A DNA stretch of 64,000 bases from an uncultured Anaerolineae bacterium (GCA_934216615.1 CAKQCB010000003.1:310001-374000); one strand, 5' to 3'; positions 47,212 through 56,417 are shown, counted from the stretch's first letter. The notes: a model not told the origin generated them from the letters alone. Translations and numbers: made by a program.

Positions 47212-47229
47212 TTTGAGAGCGCTCTCAAA
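47212..47229. promoter_or_regulatory. LacI-family operator
   Basis: A perfect 18-base palindrome TTTGAGAGCGCTCTCAAA with central CG, 51 bases before the binding-protein start, downstream of the LacI gene. Confidence 0.7.
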
Positions 47230-47379
47230 CTACGATTAAATAGATGTTCCCTGCTGTTTTTAGGTGAAAACCGTCTATTCATTTACTGGTATTGATTGCT
47301 CTATGTAACGGCGACGTTTTAAGTAAATATGAATATTCTTCAATAGAACGGTTTTTATCCAACCACCTCCTTTGGGGTC

Positions 47380-48408
47380 CTAACCTCGATCTGGCAATTT
47401 TGCGCCGCAACTTTCGCGGATAACCAGCTTGCCGTTCAAAATAATATGGGTGGGCGCGTTGTCTTGATCCGTGAGCAGTTCGCTCAACAGATCAACCGCA
47501 ATCACCCCGAGTTGTTCAATTGGGTGCTGAAATGTTGTCAACGCTGGATGCGTTTGTAACGCTGGCGGTAAATCATCAAAGCCGACAACCGCCAAGTCTT
47601 CCGGCACATGGAGATTTACCTCACGCGCCGCTCGTACTACCCCTAACGCCATCGTGTCAGAAGCGACAAACACCGCGTCAGGACGATGCTCAAGGATGCT
47701 TTTGAACGCTTCATATCCACTTTGCATACTGAAATCACCAAACGTGATGAGTTCAGGTACAAGCGGAATTCCATAGGCTTCGAGCGCTTTTTTGTACCCT
47801 AACAGGCGGTCATCCCCTGCCGTGTTCATGGCCGAGCTAACCACCGCAATACGGCGATAGCCCAAACAAATCAGATGTTCCGTCGCGGCAAACCCACCTG
47901 CGATGTTATCCGTGTCTACATAGGTGATGTCATCTTGTTTGGATTCCGGTCTGCCGATCAAGACAAAGGGCATCCCGCGTTGCATAAAGTGAGGGACAAA
48001 CGATTCTTCTTTACGGTCAGCGGTGATGATTAACCCATCAATCAACCCCGTATTCAAAATGGAATGAATTGTGCGCGTTTCTTCTTCTTTAGAATGAAAC
48101 AGGAACAATGACAGCGTGAGGTTACGCCGATTGATGGCTTGTGTGATGCCGTGAATTAACGTGGGAAAGAAGGGGTCGGTGAACACCATGCGCGGGTTGT
48201 TCGGAATAATTAAACCGATAATCCCCGAACGGTCAGACGCTAGAGAGCGCGCAATCAGGTTGGGTTGAAACCCTGTTTGCGCAATAATCTGCTGGACACG
48301 TTCGCGCACGTCCGGCTTGATGTGAGGATAGTTATTCACCACCCGCGACACCGTCGCCCGCGAGACGCCAGCTAATTTTGCAATCTCTTCTAACGTAAGT
48401 CTTTTCAC
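47380..48408 (-). CDS. LacI-family transcriptional regulator (beta-glucan cluster)
   Basis: 342-residue LacI regulator from the GTG at 48408 (VKRLTLEEIAK). The frame is open further to 48564, but those residues do not match the family. The helix-turn-helix is LEEIAKLAGVSRATVSRVVN and the hinge NLIARSLAS. The sensor domain has GLIIPNNPRM, FVLIGRPE and VVGFDDLPPALQTHPALTT. Operators GAGAGCGCTCTC are just upstream of its own start and upstream of the adjacent importer, indicating autoregulation and control of the cluster. Inducer probably a beta-glucan-derived sugar. Confidence 0.88.
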   Translation of the reverse strand: MKRLTLEEIAKLAGVSRATVSRVVNNYPHIKPDVRERVQQIIAQTGFQPNLIARSLASDRSGIIGLIIPNNPRMVFTDPFFPTLIHGITQAINRRNLTLSLFLFHSKEEETRTIHSILNTGLIDGLIITADRKEESFVPHFMQRGMPFVLIGRPESKQDDITYVDTDNIAGGFAATEHLICLGYRRIAVVSSAMNTAGDDRLLGYKKALEAYGIPLVPELITFGDFSMQSGYEAFKSILEHRPDAVFVASDTMALGVVRAAREVNLHVPEDLAVVGFDDLPPALQTHPALTTFQHPIEQLGVIAVDLLSELLTDQDNAPTHIILNGKLVIRESCGAKLPDRG

Positions 48409-48443
48409 AATATTTTCAACACATTTCAACGCAATAATATTCT

Positions 48444-48459
48444 TTGAGAGCGCTCTCAA
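48444..48459. promoter_or_regulatory. LacI-family operator (autoregulatory)
   Basis: A perfect 16-base palindrome TTGAGAGCGCTCTCAA, 36 bases upstream of the LacI gene's GTG; its core matches the site at 47212-47229. Confidence 0.65.
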
Positions 48460-48838
48460 GAGAATACAGCAAACTAAAATGCGTGTCAAATATCTGTGAT
48501 GATTGTCATGTTTCAAAGCCAAAATAAGGGCATCTAAACACGACAAAAGAAAACTTGATGCCAAAACAGGATGGGGTCATAAGAAGCTGTAATATGTCAA
48601 AATAGCTTTTCTCGTGTTTTAAGAGAAATTTCCTCTCAAAAGTTTAACTTAAGACAAATTTTAATTAAATCAGGTGTCGTCATCTAGTTTCTTACTGGCC
48701 GATTTATGATTATTCCTTTGTAAATTTTTTCACTAACACCCATTACTCTCAAAACATACCGACCGCAAAATTTTTTCACAAATCACAGAATATTTAGATT
48801 AACCCTAAGCGTGGAAAATCGTTTTTAAATCCTCGAAA

Positions 48839-48869
48839 ATTCCTATCATGCATACATTATGCTAGGAAT
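48839..48869. promoter_or_regulatory. Inverted repeat before the iron operon
   Basis: ATTCCTA (48839-48845) faces TAGGAAT (48863-48869) across 17 bases; inner CAT/ATG also pair. The repeat ends 22 bases before the ATG. Candidate operator for a metal-responsive repressor. Confidence 0.35.
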
Positions 48870-48891
48870 GTTTATTCTTGGAGGATCATTC

Positions 48892-50712
48892 ATGTCTTTT
48901 TCCCGTCATCCAGCGCGCCGTATTTCTGGTGCTTTGGCTATTGGTGCAGTTTTAGCCGTTACAGCGTTTAGTGCAGCTGCCCAAGAAGAAATTGTTGTTA
49001 CCCATAACCAAGGTGAAACGGTTTTAGCAGGCGTTCCTGAAACGGTTTTGACCTTTGAACTTGCGTCTTTAAGCACGCTTCACACACTCGGCGTTCCCGT
49101 CGCAGGGGTGCCTGAATTTGCGATGCCTGAATGGTTGTCACAATACACCGGTGACGACTATATCAAAGTCGGTTCGCTCTTTGAACCAGACTATGAAACG
49201 GTCGCTGCCGCCGACGCGGATTTGGTCATCGTCGCAGGTCGTTCAGCCGCTGTTTACCCACAACTTTCAGAAATTTCACCCACCATCGACTTAACCGTTG
49301 ATAACAGCAACTTCCTCGCCAGCCAACAACGTAACGCCGAAGCCCTCGGCCAAATCTTCGGGCTGGAAGCTGAAGTTGCCGCCGCTTGGGAAAACATTGA
49401 AACACAACTTGCCGCTGTTCGCGCACAAACCGCCGAAGCAGGCACCGCGTTGATCGTCATGGTCAACGGTGGCGAACTCAATGCGTATGGTCTCGGTTCT
49501 CGTTTTGGCTGGATTCATGCCGACCTCGGCTTCACCCCAGTCATTGAAAACATCGAAGAAGCCACACACGGCGAAGCCATCTCATCTGAGTTCATTCTCG
49601 AAGCCAACCCAGATTGGTTGATCGTCCTTGACCGTGATGCCGCTGTCGGCGAACAAGGTGCAGGGGCCGCTGCCGTTCTGGATAACGAATTGGTCGCTCA
49701 AACCACCGCTTGGTCAAACGATCAAGTCATCTACATCGACCCCATCGACTGGTACATTGTCGCGGGTGGTCTCGGCACGATTGAAAACATGATCGACGAT
49801 ATCGCCAGCGGCTTAGGTGGTGCTGAAGGGGCTGAACCCACAGCGACCCCCTATGCAGTGACCAACGAAGCAGGCGAAATTGTGGTGGCTCATAACCAAG
49901 GTGAAACGGTTTTAGCAGGCGTTCCTGAAACGGTTTTGACCTTTGAACTTGCATCTTTAAGCACGCTTCACACACTCGGCGTTCCCGTCGCAGGGGTGCC
50001 TGAATTTGCGATGCCTGAATGGTTGTCACAATACACCGGTGACGACTATATCAAAGTCGGTTCGCTCTTTGAACCAGACTATGAAACGGTCGCTGCCGCC
50101 GACGCGGATTTGGTCATCGTCGCAGGTCGTTCAGCCGCTGTTTACCCACAACTTTCAGAAATTTCACCCACCATCGACTTAACCGTTGATAACAGCAACT
50201 TCCTCGCCAGCCAACAACGTAACGCCGAAGCCCTCGGCCAAATCTTCGGGCTGGAAGCTGAAGTTGCCGCCGCTTGGGAAAACATTGAAACACAACTTGC
50301 CGCTGTTCGCGCACAAACCGCCGAAGCAGGCACCGCGTTGATCGTCATGGTCAACGGTGGCGAACTCAATGCGTATGGTCTCGGTTCTCGTTTTGGCTGG
50401 ATTCATGCCGACCTCGGCTTCACCCCAGTCATTGAAAACATCGAAGAAGCCACACACGGCGAAGCCATCTCATCTGAGTTCATTCTCGAAGCTAACCCTG
50501 ATTGGTTGATCGTCCTTGACCGTGACGCCGCTGTTGGCGAACAAGGTGCAGGGGCCGCCGCCGTTCTGGATAACGAATTGGTCGCTCAAACCACCGCTTG
50601 GTCAAACGGTCAGGTCATCTACATCGACCCCATCGACTGGTACATTGTCGCGGGTGGTCTTGGCACAGTTGAAAACATGATCGAAGACATTGCGGTTGGT
50701 CTCGGCTCATAG
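48892..50712 (+). CDS. Iron-siderophore binding protein with internal duplication
   Basis: 606-residue protein from the ATG at 48892 (MSFSRHP) after GGAGG; 48859 is rejected. The signal peptide ends FSAAA before QEEIVV. Two nearly identical modules of about 278 residues follow, each a FeuA/BtuF-type iron-siderophore-binding fold (VPETVLTFELASL, GSLFEPDYETVAAADADLVI, SRFGWIHADLGFTP). Family proteins normally contain one. The modules are joined by an 18-residue linker rich in Glu/Ala/Pro/Thr (EGAEPTATPYAV). Genes for both permeases, the ATPase and a second binding protein follow. Confidence 0.88.
   Translation: MSFSRHPARRISGALAIGAVLAVTAFSAAAQEEIVVTHNQGETVLAGVPETVLTFELASLSTLHTLGVPVAGVPEFAMPEWLSQYTGDDYIKVGSLFEPDYETVAAADADLVIVAGRSAAVYPQLSEISPTIDLTVDNSNFLASQQRNAEALGQIFGLEAEVAAAWENIETQLAAVRAQTAEAGTALIVMVNGGELNAYGLGSRFGWIHADLGFTPVIENIEEATHGEAISSEFILEANPDWLIVLDRDAAVGEQGAGAAAVLDNELVAQTTAWSNDQVIYIDPIDWYIVAGGLGTIENMIDDIASGLGGAEGAEPTATPYAVTNEAGEIVVAHNQGETVLAGVPETVLTFELASLSTLHTLGVPVAGVPEFAMPEWLSQYTGDDYIKVGSLFEPDYETVAAADADLVIVAGRSAAVYPQLSEISPTIDLTVDNSNFLASQQRNAEALGQIFGLEAEVAAAWENIETQLAAVRAQTAEAGTALIVMVNGGELNAYGLGSRFGWIHADLGFTPVIENIEEATHGEAISSEFILEANPDWLIVLDRDAAVGEQGAGAAAVLDNELVAQTTAWSNGQVIYIDPIDWYIVAGGLGTVENMIEDIAVGLGS
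48988..49821 (+). repeat. Tandem duplication unit 1 (binding-protein module)
   Basis: About 834 bases, repeated in-frame at 888-base spacing. The central 539 bases (49066-49604) appear identical to the second copy; only scattered silent and few amino-acid changes lie outside. Confidence 0.88.
49876..50709 (+). repeat. Tandem duplication unit 2 (binding-protein module)
   Basis: Second copy, with differences such as Asp to Gly in WSNDQV/WSNGQV, and minor changes near the end. Together with unit 1 it indicates recent duplication or gene conversion. Confidence 0.88.
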
Positions 50713-50733
50713 TTTCGCATAGAAGTTGAATAG

Positions 50734-50776
50734 AAAGCTGGATGTCCCCTCTCAATGAGAGGGGACATCCAGCTTT
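50734..50776 (+). terminator. Stem-loop between binding protein and iron permeases
   Basis: A long perfect stem of up to 20 bp (50734-50753 with 50757-50776) with a tiny loop; short T-run. Probably limits read-through into the permeases. Confidence 0.75.
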
Positions 50777-50827
50777 GTCAAGTGAAAACAAGCAACACAA
50801 TGTTTATTGTTTAGGTCATTACATTCT

Positions 50828-51790
50828 ATGAAGCAATTAATCGTAGCGGCTTGCATAGTAGCCGTTTTTGCTGTTATGAGCGTCTTTGTCGGTGTGAGCG
50901 ATGTGACACCCCAAACACTCTTAGCAGGTACTGCCGATAGTCGTGCGGTTGAGGTGTTACTCATCAGTCGTATTCCCCGCACACTCGCCATCATCTTATC
51001 GGGTGCATCCATGGGCGTCGTCGGCATGATTATGCAAATTCTGGCAAGAAATCGTTTTGTCGAGCCTTCCACTGCGGGGACAGTTGAATCTGCCACGATG
51101 GGGATTCTGGTCGCGACGGTGTTTTTTCCCGACGCTTCCCCTATGGGCAAGATGTTAGTGGCAACGGTTTTTGCGCTTGCAGGCACAGCCCTTTTCTTAC
51201 GCATCTTACGAACGATCCCGTTACGTTCCGTCTTAATCGTCCCGCTGATCGGCATTATGCTCGGTGGCGTGATCAGCGCGATCACCACCTTTTTTGCCTA
51301 TCGGCTTGAACTCTTGCAGTCGCTCAACAGTTGGATGACGGGAAGTTTTTCTAGCATTTTGCGCGGACGATATGAATTGTTATGGATTTCCCTCATCCTC
51401 ATCATCGTCGCGTTCATCGCCGCTGACCGTTTCACGGTTGCCGGCATGGGGCAAGATTTCACAACCAATCTTGGCATGAATTACAACCGCGTGATGACGC
51501 TGGGGCTGATCATCGTTGCGATGGTGACTGCGGTCGTGGTCGTCACCGTGGGGATGATCCCCTTTTTAGGGCTGGTTGTCCCGAATTTAGTACGTATCAT
51601 CATGGGCGATAATGTGAGGCGTGCGGTTCCGTGGGTTGCGATCTTCGGCGCGGGCTTTGTCCTTGTCTGTGACATTATCGGGCGCATTGTCCGCTTCCCG
51701 TATGAAATCCCCATCGGTTTAGTGGTCGGGATTAGTGGAAGCATCATGTTCTTGTATATCTTACTTCGCAGGCAAACCCGTGTCGCTTAA
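50828..51790 (+). CDS. Iron-siderophore ABC permease (FecCD family) 1
   Basis: 320-residue FecCD-type permease from the ATG at 50828 (MKQLIV). RIPRTLAIILSGASMGVVG, FLGLVVPNLVRIIMGDNVR and multiple membrane segments show the family. With permease 2 it makes the channel for an iron chelate. The second permease overlaps by 11 bases. The longer frame to 50807 uses TTG. Confidence 0.9.
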   Translation: MKQLIVAACIVAVFAVMSVFVGVSDVTPQTLLAGTADSRAVEVLLISRIPRTLAIILSGASMGVVGMIMQILARNRFVEPSTAGTVESATMGILVATVFFPDASPMGKMLVATVFALAGTALFLRILRTIPLRSVLIVPLIGIMLGGVISAITTFFAYRLELLQSLNSWMTGSFSSILRGRYELLWISLILIIVAFIAADRFTVAGMGQDFTTNLGMNYNRVMTLGLIIVAMVTAVVVVTVGMIPFLGLVVPNLVRIIMGDNVRRAVPWVAIFGAGFVLVCDIIGRIVRFPYEIPIGLVVGISGSIMFLYILLRRQTRVA

Positions 51791-52784
51791 AACACTTCCC
51801 TTCTCACGCATAGAACGTAAACCGATCAAAGCATGGTCACGCCCCGCAAAGGTGATGACGGTGCTCACCATCATCACCATCGGGATCATCGCGTTATTCA
51901 TGACGTTGGAGATCAAAGGCAACTTGGGATTTGTAATCCCCTTTCGCGCGACGAAAGTCTTAGCGATGGTCTTGATCGGCTATGCGATTGCCCTCTCCAC
52001 CGTGTTGTTTCAGACCATCACCGCCAACCGTATTTTGACCCCTTCGATCATGGGGTTTGATGCGCTGTACGGCTTGCTTCAAACCGTGCTGGTATTCAGT
52101 CTCGGGACAGCCCGACTGGTCAACATCGACCCGCTCATCCGCTTTGTGATGGAATTAGGTTTGATGATCAGTTTTTCGCTCATTCTGTTTCGCTGGTTGT
52201 TTGGAAGCAAACGCCAGAGCCTACATTTGCTCATCTTGGTCGGCATCATCTTTGGCGTGCTGTTTAGAAGCCTTTCCAGCTTCTTACAACGCTTGATCGA
52301 CCCCAACGAATTTGCCACGTTGCAAGACATCATGTTTGCAAGTTTTAATTCCTTTGACCGCGAGTTACTCGGCATCTCTGCTGTGATCATCATCGTGGCG
52401 TCGTTCATCGTACTTCGCATGCACCACGTCTATGATACGATGTCGCTCGGCAAAGAAATCGCGATCAATTTAGGGGTAAATTATCCACGCACTATATCAA
52501 TCACGCTGGTGATTGTGACGTTACTTGTCTCGGTTTCAACTGCCTTAGTCGGCCCCGTGACATTCTTTGGTTTACTGGTTGCGAATCTCGCTTATCAAAT
52601 TATCGGCTCGTATAAGCATCTTTGGATCATCCCTTGCGCAGCGCTGCTTGCAGTCAGCTTTTTGATCAGCGGGCAGATGATTGTTGAACGGGTTTTCTCA
52701 TTCACCACAAGTTTGAGCCTCATAGTGGAATTTGTCGGGGGAATTGTGTTTATCTATATGCTCGTCCGAAGGATATCACGATGA
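51780..52784 (+). CDS. Iron-siderophore ABC permease (FecCD family) 2
   Basis: 334-residue FecCD-type permease. The start is GTG at 51780 (VSLKTLPF), overlapping the previous gene by 11 bases with AGG upstream; the frame from 51735 is rejected. ALVGPVTFFGLLVANLAYQI is the family signature. The paired-permease order resembles YclN/YclO-type petrobactin uptake, but this is a rough comparison. The ATPase gene overlaps by 4 bases. Confidence 0.88.
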   Translation: MSLKTLPFSRIERKPIKAWSRPAKVMTVLTIITIGIIALFMTLEIKGNLGFVIPFRATKVLAMVLIGYAIALSTVLFQTITANRILTPSIMGFDALYGLLQTVLVFSLGTARLVNIDPLIRFVMELGLMISFSLILFRWLFGSKRQSLHLLILVGIIFGVLFRSLSSFLQRLIDPNEFATLQDIMFASFNSFDRELLGISAVIIIVASFIVLRMHHVYDTMSLGKEIAINLGVNYPRTISITLVIVTLLVSVSTALVGPVTFFGLLVANLAYQIIGSYKHLWIIPCAALLAVSFLISGQMIVERVFSFTTSLSLIVEFVGGIVFIYMLVRRISR

Positions 52785-53536
52785 TTGAAATTAAAAATGT
52801 CACCAAACACTACGATCAAAATGTCGTGGTGAATAACGTCTCGTTAACGTTACCATCTTCAGGGGTAACCTCGATCATCGGCCCGAATGGTGCTGGTAAA
52901 TCTACCCTGCTTTCTATGATCAGCCGTTTACTGCCTATCGATCAAGGCACGATCACCGTCGATGGCTTGGATGTCAGCAAAACCCCAAGCGATGTTTTAG
53001 CGCGTCGCCTGTCGATCTTGCGCCAAGATAATCATCTCGCTTCACGCTTGACGGTGAAAGACCTCGTCACCTTTGGGCGTTACCCGTACTCAAAAGGTCG
53101 GCCGACGTTAGAAGATCAAAAGCATGTGATGCAAGCACTCGGCTACTTGAAGCTCGAAGACTTGCAAGATCGCTTTCTGGATGAGCTTTCAGGCGGTCAG
53201 CGCCAGCGCGCCTTTGTCGCGATGGTCTTGTGCCAAGATACGGATTACGTCCTCTTGGATGAACCGTTGAACAATCTGGACATGAAACACGCCGTCGCCA
53301 TGATGCGCTTATTACGACGCACAGCCAATGAATTAGGAAAGACGATTGTGCTTGTCCTGCATGATGTGAATTTTGCATCGTGTTATTCAGACTATATTGT
53401 GGCGATGAAAAATGCTGAAGTGGTGTATCAAGGCACACCACAAGACATTTTACAGCCGGAAGTAATGCACGCCATCTACGAAATTGATATTGATATCCAA
53501 GAGATTAATGATCAGCGCATTGCGATCTACTTCTAA
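52781..53536 (+). CDS. Iron-siderophore ABC ATPase
   Basis: 251-residue FepC/FhuC-like ATPase. Walker A is GPNGAGKST, signature LSGGQRQRAF, Walker B DYVLLDEPLNNLD and the switch His in VLHDVNFA. It powers the two FecCD permeases. The second binding-protein gene follows after 20 bases. Confidence 0.93.
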   Translation: MIEIKNVTKHYDQNVVVNNVSLTLPSSGVTSIIGPNGAGKSTLLSMISRLLPIDQGTITVDGLDVSKTPSDVLARRLSILRQDNHLASRLTVKDLVTFGRYPYSKGRPTLEDQKHVMQALGYLKLEDLQDRFLDELSGGQRQRAFVAMVLCQDTDYVLLDEPLNNLDMKHAVAMMRLLRRTANELGKTIVLVLHDVNFASCYSDYIVAMKNAEVVYQGTPQDILQPEVMHAIYEIDIDIQEINDQRIAIYF

Positions 53537-53556
53537 CTAAAAAGGAGCGCTCCAAT

Positions 53557-54582
53557 ATGTGGTATAAAACGCGTCATTTGATCGTCGGCATTTCTTGTCT
53601 GTTTTTCACCTTTCCAGCGCTAGCGCAAGATACCCTCGAATGCGAAGCGGGCTTTCGTCTTGTTGAGCATGCGTTAGGTGAAAGTTGTATTCCCGAACAG
53701 CCTCAACGGGTCTTCACGCTGGACATGACCACGTTTGATCTGCTGTTGGTTGCGGGGATTGAACCGCCCGCGTTTTCGGGAGTCATCCTCGACACGTTAT
53801 TAAGAATGCACCCCGAAATGGAAGCGACGTTTGAATCCTTTTATGATCCAACGGTGGATGTCGGTTTTCCGCCGAACGTAGAAACTGTCATCGCCACACA
53901 ACCTGACTTGATCATCATCCCGAATGATTTCTTCGGCGCGTTGTTATATCCCCAACTTTCGGAAGCAATTCCTACTATCGTCTATGAACCAACGCCGGGC
54001 GATTGGAAAACCCGTTTAAGAGAATCGGGTGAATTATTAGGTCTCAGCGATTTGGTAGAAGAACTCATCGCAGATTATGATGCCCGCGTTGCCGAACTCC
54101 AAGCCGCGTTAGGCGAAGATGCGTCAGAGATCGACATCTCGTTAGTGCGCACTTTTCCAGATCAGATCGGTCTTGTGGTCGCGGGGATGACCGCCTCCAC
54201 CACCCTGCAAGAAGTGGGGTTAGGTCGGCCCGAAGCCCAAGCCGTAGATTACGAGTATGTGCTCAGCGAACTTGATGGGCGGTCAGAGATTCTCATCTCT
54301 GAAGAAAGTCTCACGCTGGCAGAGGGTGATTTCATCTTCTTATTCGGCGACCCGGGGGACTTGCTCTCTAACCCGTTATGGAATGCCCTTTCGGCCATCC
54401 AAGCAGGCAATATGGCACAGGTCGGTTATTATTGGTGGGGGGATGGTCTTTTCGCCGCGCATGACCAACTCGATGATCTTTTTGAATACATCGCCCAAGT
54501 AGAGCCTACCCTACCCAATCCCTTTGAAAATGGTATCACGCCAACTGTAGAAGCCACCGCTGAAGCCACACCCGCATCATAA
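53557..54582 (+). CDS. Iron-siderophore binding protein 2
   Basis: 341-residue binding protein with a signal peptide ending FPALA before QDTLE. It belongs to the FhuD/FepB-type group (QRVFTLDMTTFDLLLVAGIEP, VETVIATQPDLIIIP). Strong ribosome site AAGGAG. Thr/Ala/Pro/Glu-rich C-terminal tail. It is distinct from the duplicated protein, so the operon encodes two receptors for perhaps two chelates. Confidence 0.88.
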   Translation: MWYKTRHLIVGISCLFFTFPALAQDTLECEAGFRLVEHALGESCIPEQPQRVFTLDMTTFDLLLVAGIEPPAFSGVILDTLLRMHPEMEATFESFYDPTVDVGFPPNVETVIATQPDLIIIPNDFFGALLYPQLSEAIPTIVYEPTPGDWKTRLRESGELLGLSDLVEELIADYDARVAELQAALGEDASEIDISLVRTFPDQIGLVVAGMTASTTLQEVGLGRPEAQAVDYEYVLSELDGRSEILISEESLTLAEGDFIFLFGDPGDLLSNPLWNALSAIQAGNMAQVGYYWWGDGLFAAHDQLDDLFEYIAQVEPTLPNPFENGITPTVEATAEATPAS

Positions 54583-54592
54583 ATTTACCCTC

Positions 54593-54630
54593 TCGCAGGG
54601 GCAGATGATTCTGTCCCTGCGAAGGATTTT
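54593..54630 (+). terminator. Terminator of the iron operon
   Basis: A 13-bp stem with one G-U pair (54593-54605 with 54610-54622) closed by a short loop and followed by GGATTTT. Confidence 0.7.
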
Positions 54631-54718
54631 CAAGCACTATTCCCCTCATGTCTCATCTTTGCAAAACAAGAACAAATGAGCTATTCTCAGATGTCTGTAT
54701 CATCCATGAGGCTTGAGC

Positions 54719-55138
54719 ATGAACTACAAACAAACCTTCATCACGATTTCACCAGATAGCCCAACAGAGGCCAGTATCATCCCCGCTTCGAAAGGCGATA
54801 AGCCGACGATCCACGCGCTTCAATATCAACTGCTCACTGAACATCCCTACACATTTAATGGTGAAGAACTGTTGTTTGAAGTCCATGTACGGCGGTTAGG
54901 GCTTAGCCCAGAAGAAGTCGCTGAACGTCGCGATGAATTATGGGCGGAACTGTTTTCCAAAGATCATGCCTGTTTACGCGCGTCCACGCTGGCAAAAAAA
55001 TATGGATGGGGTTTCCACTTTGATGAGGCGGGGCATATCGCCCTGTACGGCGCAGAGACGGATGCGTATCAAACCTTCAGCAGTGGTGAGCAAGCAGACA
55101 TCAAAGTTTTAAGCGGGATGCGCAGTAAACGAGCGTGA
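54719..55138 (+). CDS. DUF6157 family protein
   Basis: 139-residue protein from the ATG at 54719 with GAGG upstream. NYKQTFITISPDSPTEAS, KGDKPTIHALQYQLLTEHPY and CLRASTLAKKYGWGFHFDEAG match the DUF6157 family. Function unknown in the family. Cytosolic. No neighbours in the same unit. Confidence 0.78.
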   Translation: MNYKQTFITISPDSPTEASIIPASKGDKPTIHALQYQLLTEHPYTFNGEELLFEVHVRRLGLSPEEVAERRDELWAELFSKDHACLRASTLAKKYGWGFHFDEAGHIALYGAETDAYQTFSSGEQADIKVLSGMRSKRA

Positions 55139-55196
55139 ACGAGTGGTAGATCACGGATTCAGGTTACTCAGATTGATCTCTCTTTGACGCAACCCC

Positions 55197-56417
55197 CTAA
55201 AACACCACAATCAGCCAGAGCACGCCGATGAGTAACGTCAACACGGTGATGGGAACCCCTGCGCGTAGGAACGGCATAAACCCAAGTTTTGCGCCATTCT
55301 GACGCGCCACTTCCGCGACGATCAAGGTGGCCGCGCTTCCTAACAAGGTCAGGTTTCCCGACAGCGTAGAGGCCATCGCCAAAGTAAGCCATGCTTGTTC
55401 CACGTTGGGAAAAGAACTGATTTCTGGGCGAAGGAGTAAGACCGCCGGAACATTCGAGACGATATTACTCAACACCGTGACCACCCCCGTAAACGCGGGA
55501 ACGCCACTCTGCAAAATCGGGGCGGACAACTCGAATAACCATTGGCTTAGTCCGCTGGATTCCAATGCACCTGTCACCACAAATAACCCCACGAAGAACG
55601 CCAACAAATCCCAGTCGAGTTTGAGCAGTTTTTCAGGGTGCAGGCGGGATACCAATAACACCCCTGCGGCGACGCAGGCAGCCGTCACGACCGGAACACC
55701 CGCGAAAAAGGCGATCAATAATCCTATGGTGATGAGTAATACACGGTTCAGCAACGGCTTATACGCGCGCGGTGATGGCATGTCGATGTCGGGTAATATT
55801 GTCCCGCGAAATTCAGCGCGATATAACAACGTAATCACCCCCCACGCGATGAACAACCCCACAATCGCGAGGGGCGTCAATACAGACGCGAAGCGCAGAT
55901 ACGAAATTCCGCTGGCTTGACCAATGATCAAATTTTGTGGGTTACCCGTGATGGTCGCCACTGAGCCGATATTGGCAGCGATGCCAAGACCGATGAGATA
56001 GGGTTCAACATCACGGCCTAAGCGTCGGGTGATGTTCACCACCAACGGGGTCAACATAAGACAAATTGGGTCGTTCAAAAACAACGCCGAAAGCACGCCA
56101 GACGATGCGATCACCAGCGCGAGTAACATCTTTGGCGTACGCGCCCAACGCAGAGTACGATGGGTAATCACCCCAAAGAAGCCCGCCAAGCGCAAATGTA
56201 CATTGATGACCATCATTGCCCCTAAGAGCAGAATCGTCCCCATATCAATGGCATGGAGCGCTTGTCCTTCCTGAATCGCCCCGACAAGAACCAATAAAAC
56301 CGCCCCAAATAAGGCAATCGTGGCGCGGTTCATACGAAGATACGGCACTCGCCCAATTGCAATGGCAGCATACGTGAACAGGACAATCACAACAGTGATG
56401 ATCTGAACAGGAGACAT
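55197..56417 (-). CDS. SLC13/ArsB-type anion transporter
   Basis: 406-residue membrane protein of the ion transporter superfamily. Ten or so hydrophobic segments, SALFLNDPICLMLTPLV and IGSVATITGNPQNLIIGQA, match the ArsB/SLC13 (citrate-like) fold. It could transport a dicarboxylate, sulfate or arsenite; no ars genes are near. The left end lies 59 bases from the DUF6157 stop. Confidence 0.84.
   Translation of the reverse strand: MSPVQIITVVIVLFTYAAIAIGRVPYLRMNRATIALFGAVLLVLVGAIQEGQALHAIDMGTILLLGAMMVINVHLRLAGFFGVITHRTLRWARTPKMLLALVIASSGVLSALFLNDPICLMLTPLVVNITRRLGRDVEPYLIGLGIAANIGSVATITGNPQNLIIGQASGISYLRFASVLTPLAIVGLFIAWGVITLLYRAEFRGTILPDIDMPSPRAYKPLLNRVLLITIGLLIAFFAGVPVVTAACVAAGVLLVSRLHPEKLLKLDWDLLAFFVGLFVVTGALESSGLSQWLFELSAPILQSGVPAFTGVVTVLSNIVSNVPAVLLLRPEISSFPNVEQAWLTLAMASTLSGNLTLLGSAATLIVAEVARQNGAKLGFMPFLRAGVPITVLTLLIGVLWLIVVF

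Larger units (their letters stand above)
48409..48891. other. 483-base intergenic region before the iron operon
   Basis: Divergent control region without a credible gene; AT-rich and containing the second LacI operator (48444-48459) on the left and an inverted repeat (48839-48869) on the right. The repeat is close to the binding-protein start and could bind an iron- or metal-dependent repressor. No recognisable Fur box was seen. Confidence 0.5.

Noticed and set aside
48859..48891. Longer N-terminus of the duplicated receptor starting at 48859
   Set aside because: The added residues overlap the inverted repeat and ribosome site GGAGG, which points to the ATG at 48892.
48988..50709. Possible CRISPR array or mobile element from the long direct repeat
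   Set aside because: The repeats are a coding module of 834 bases, not short spaced repeats, and there is no transposase.
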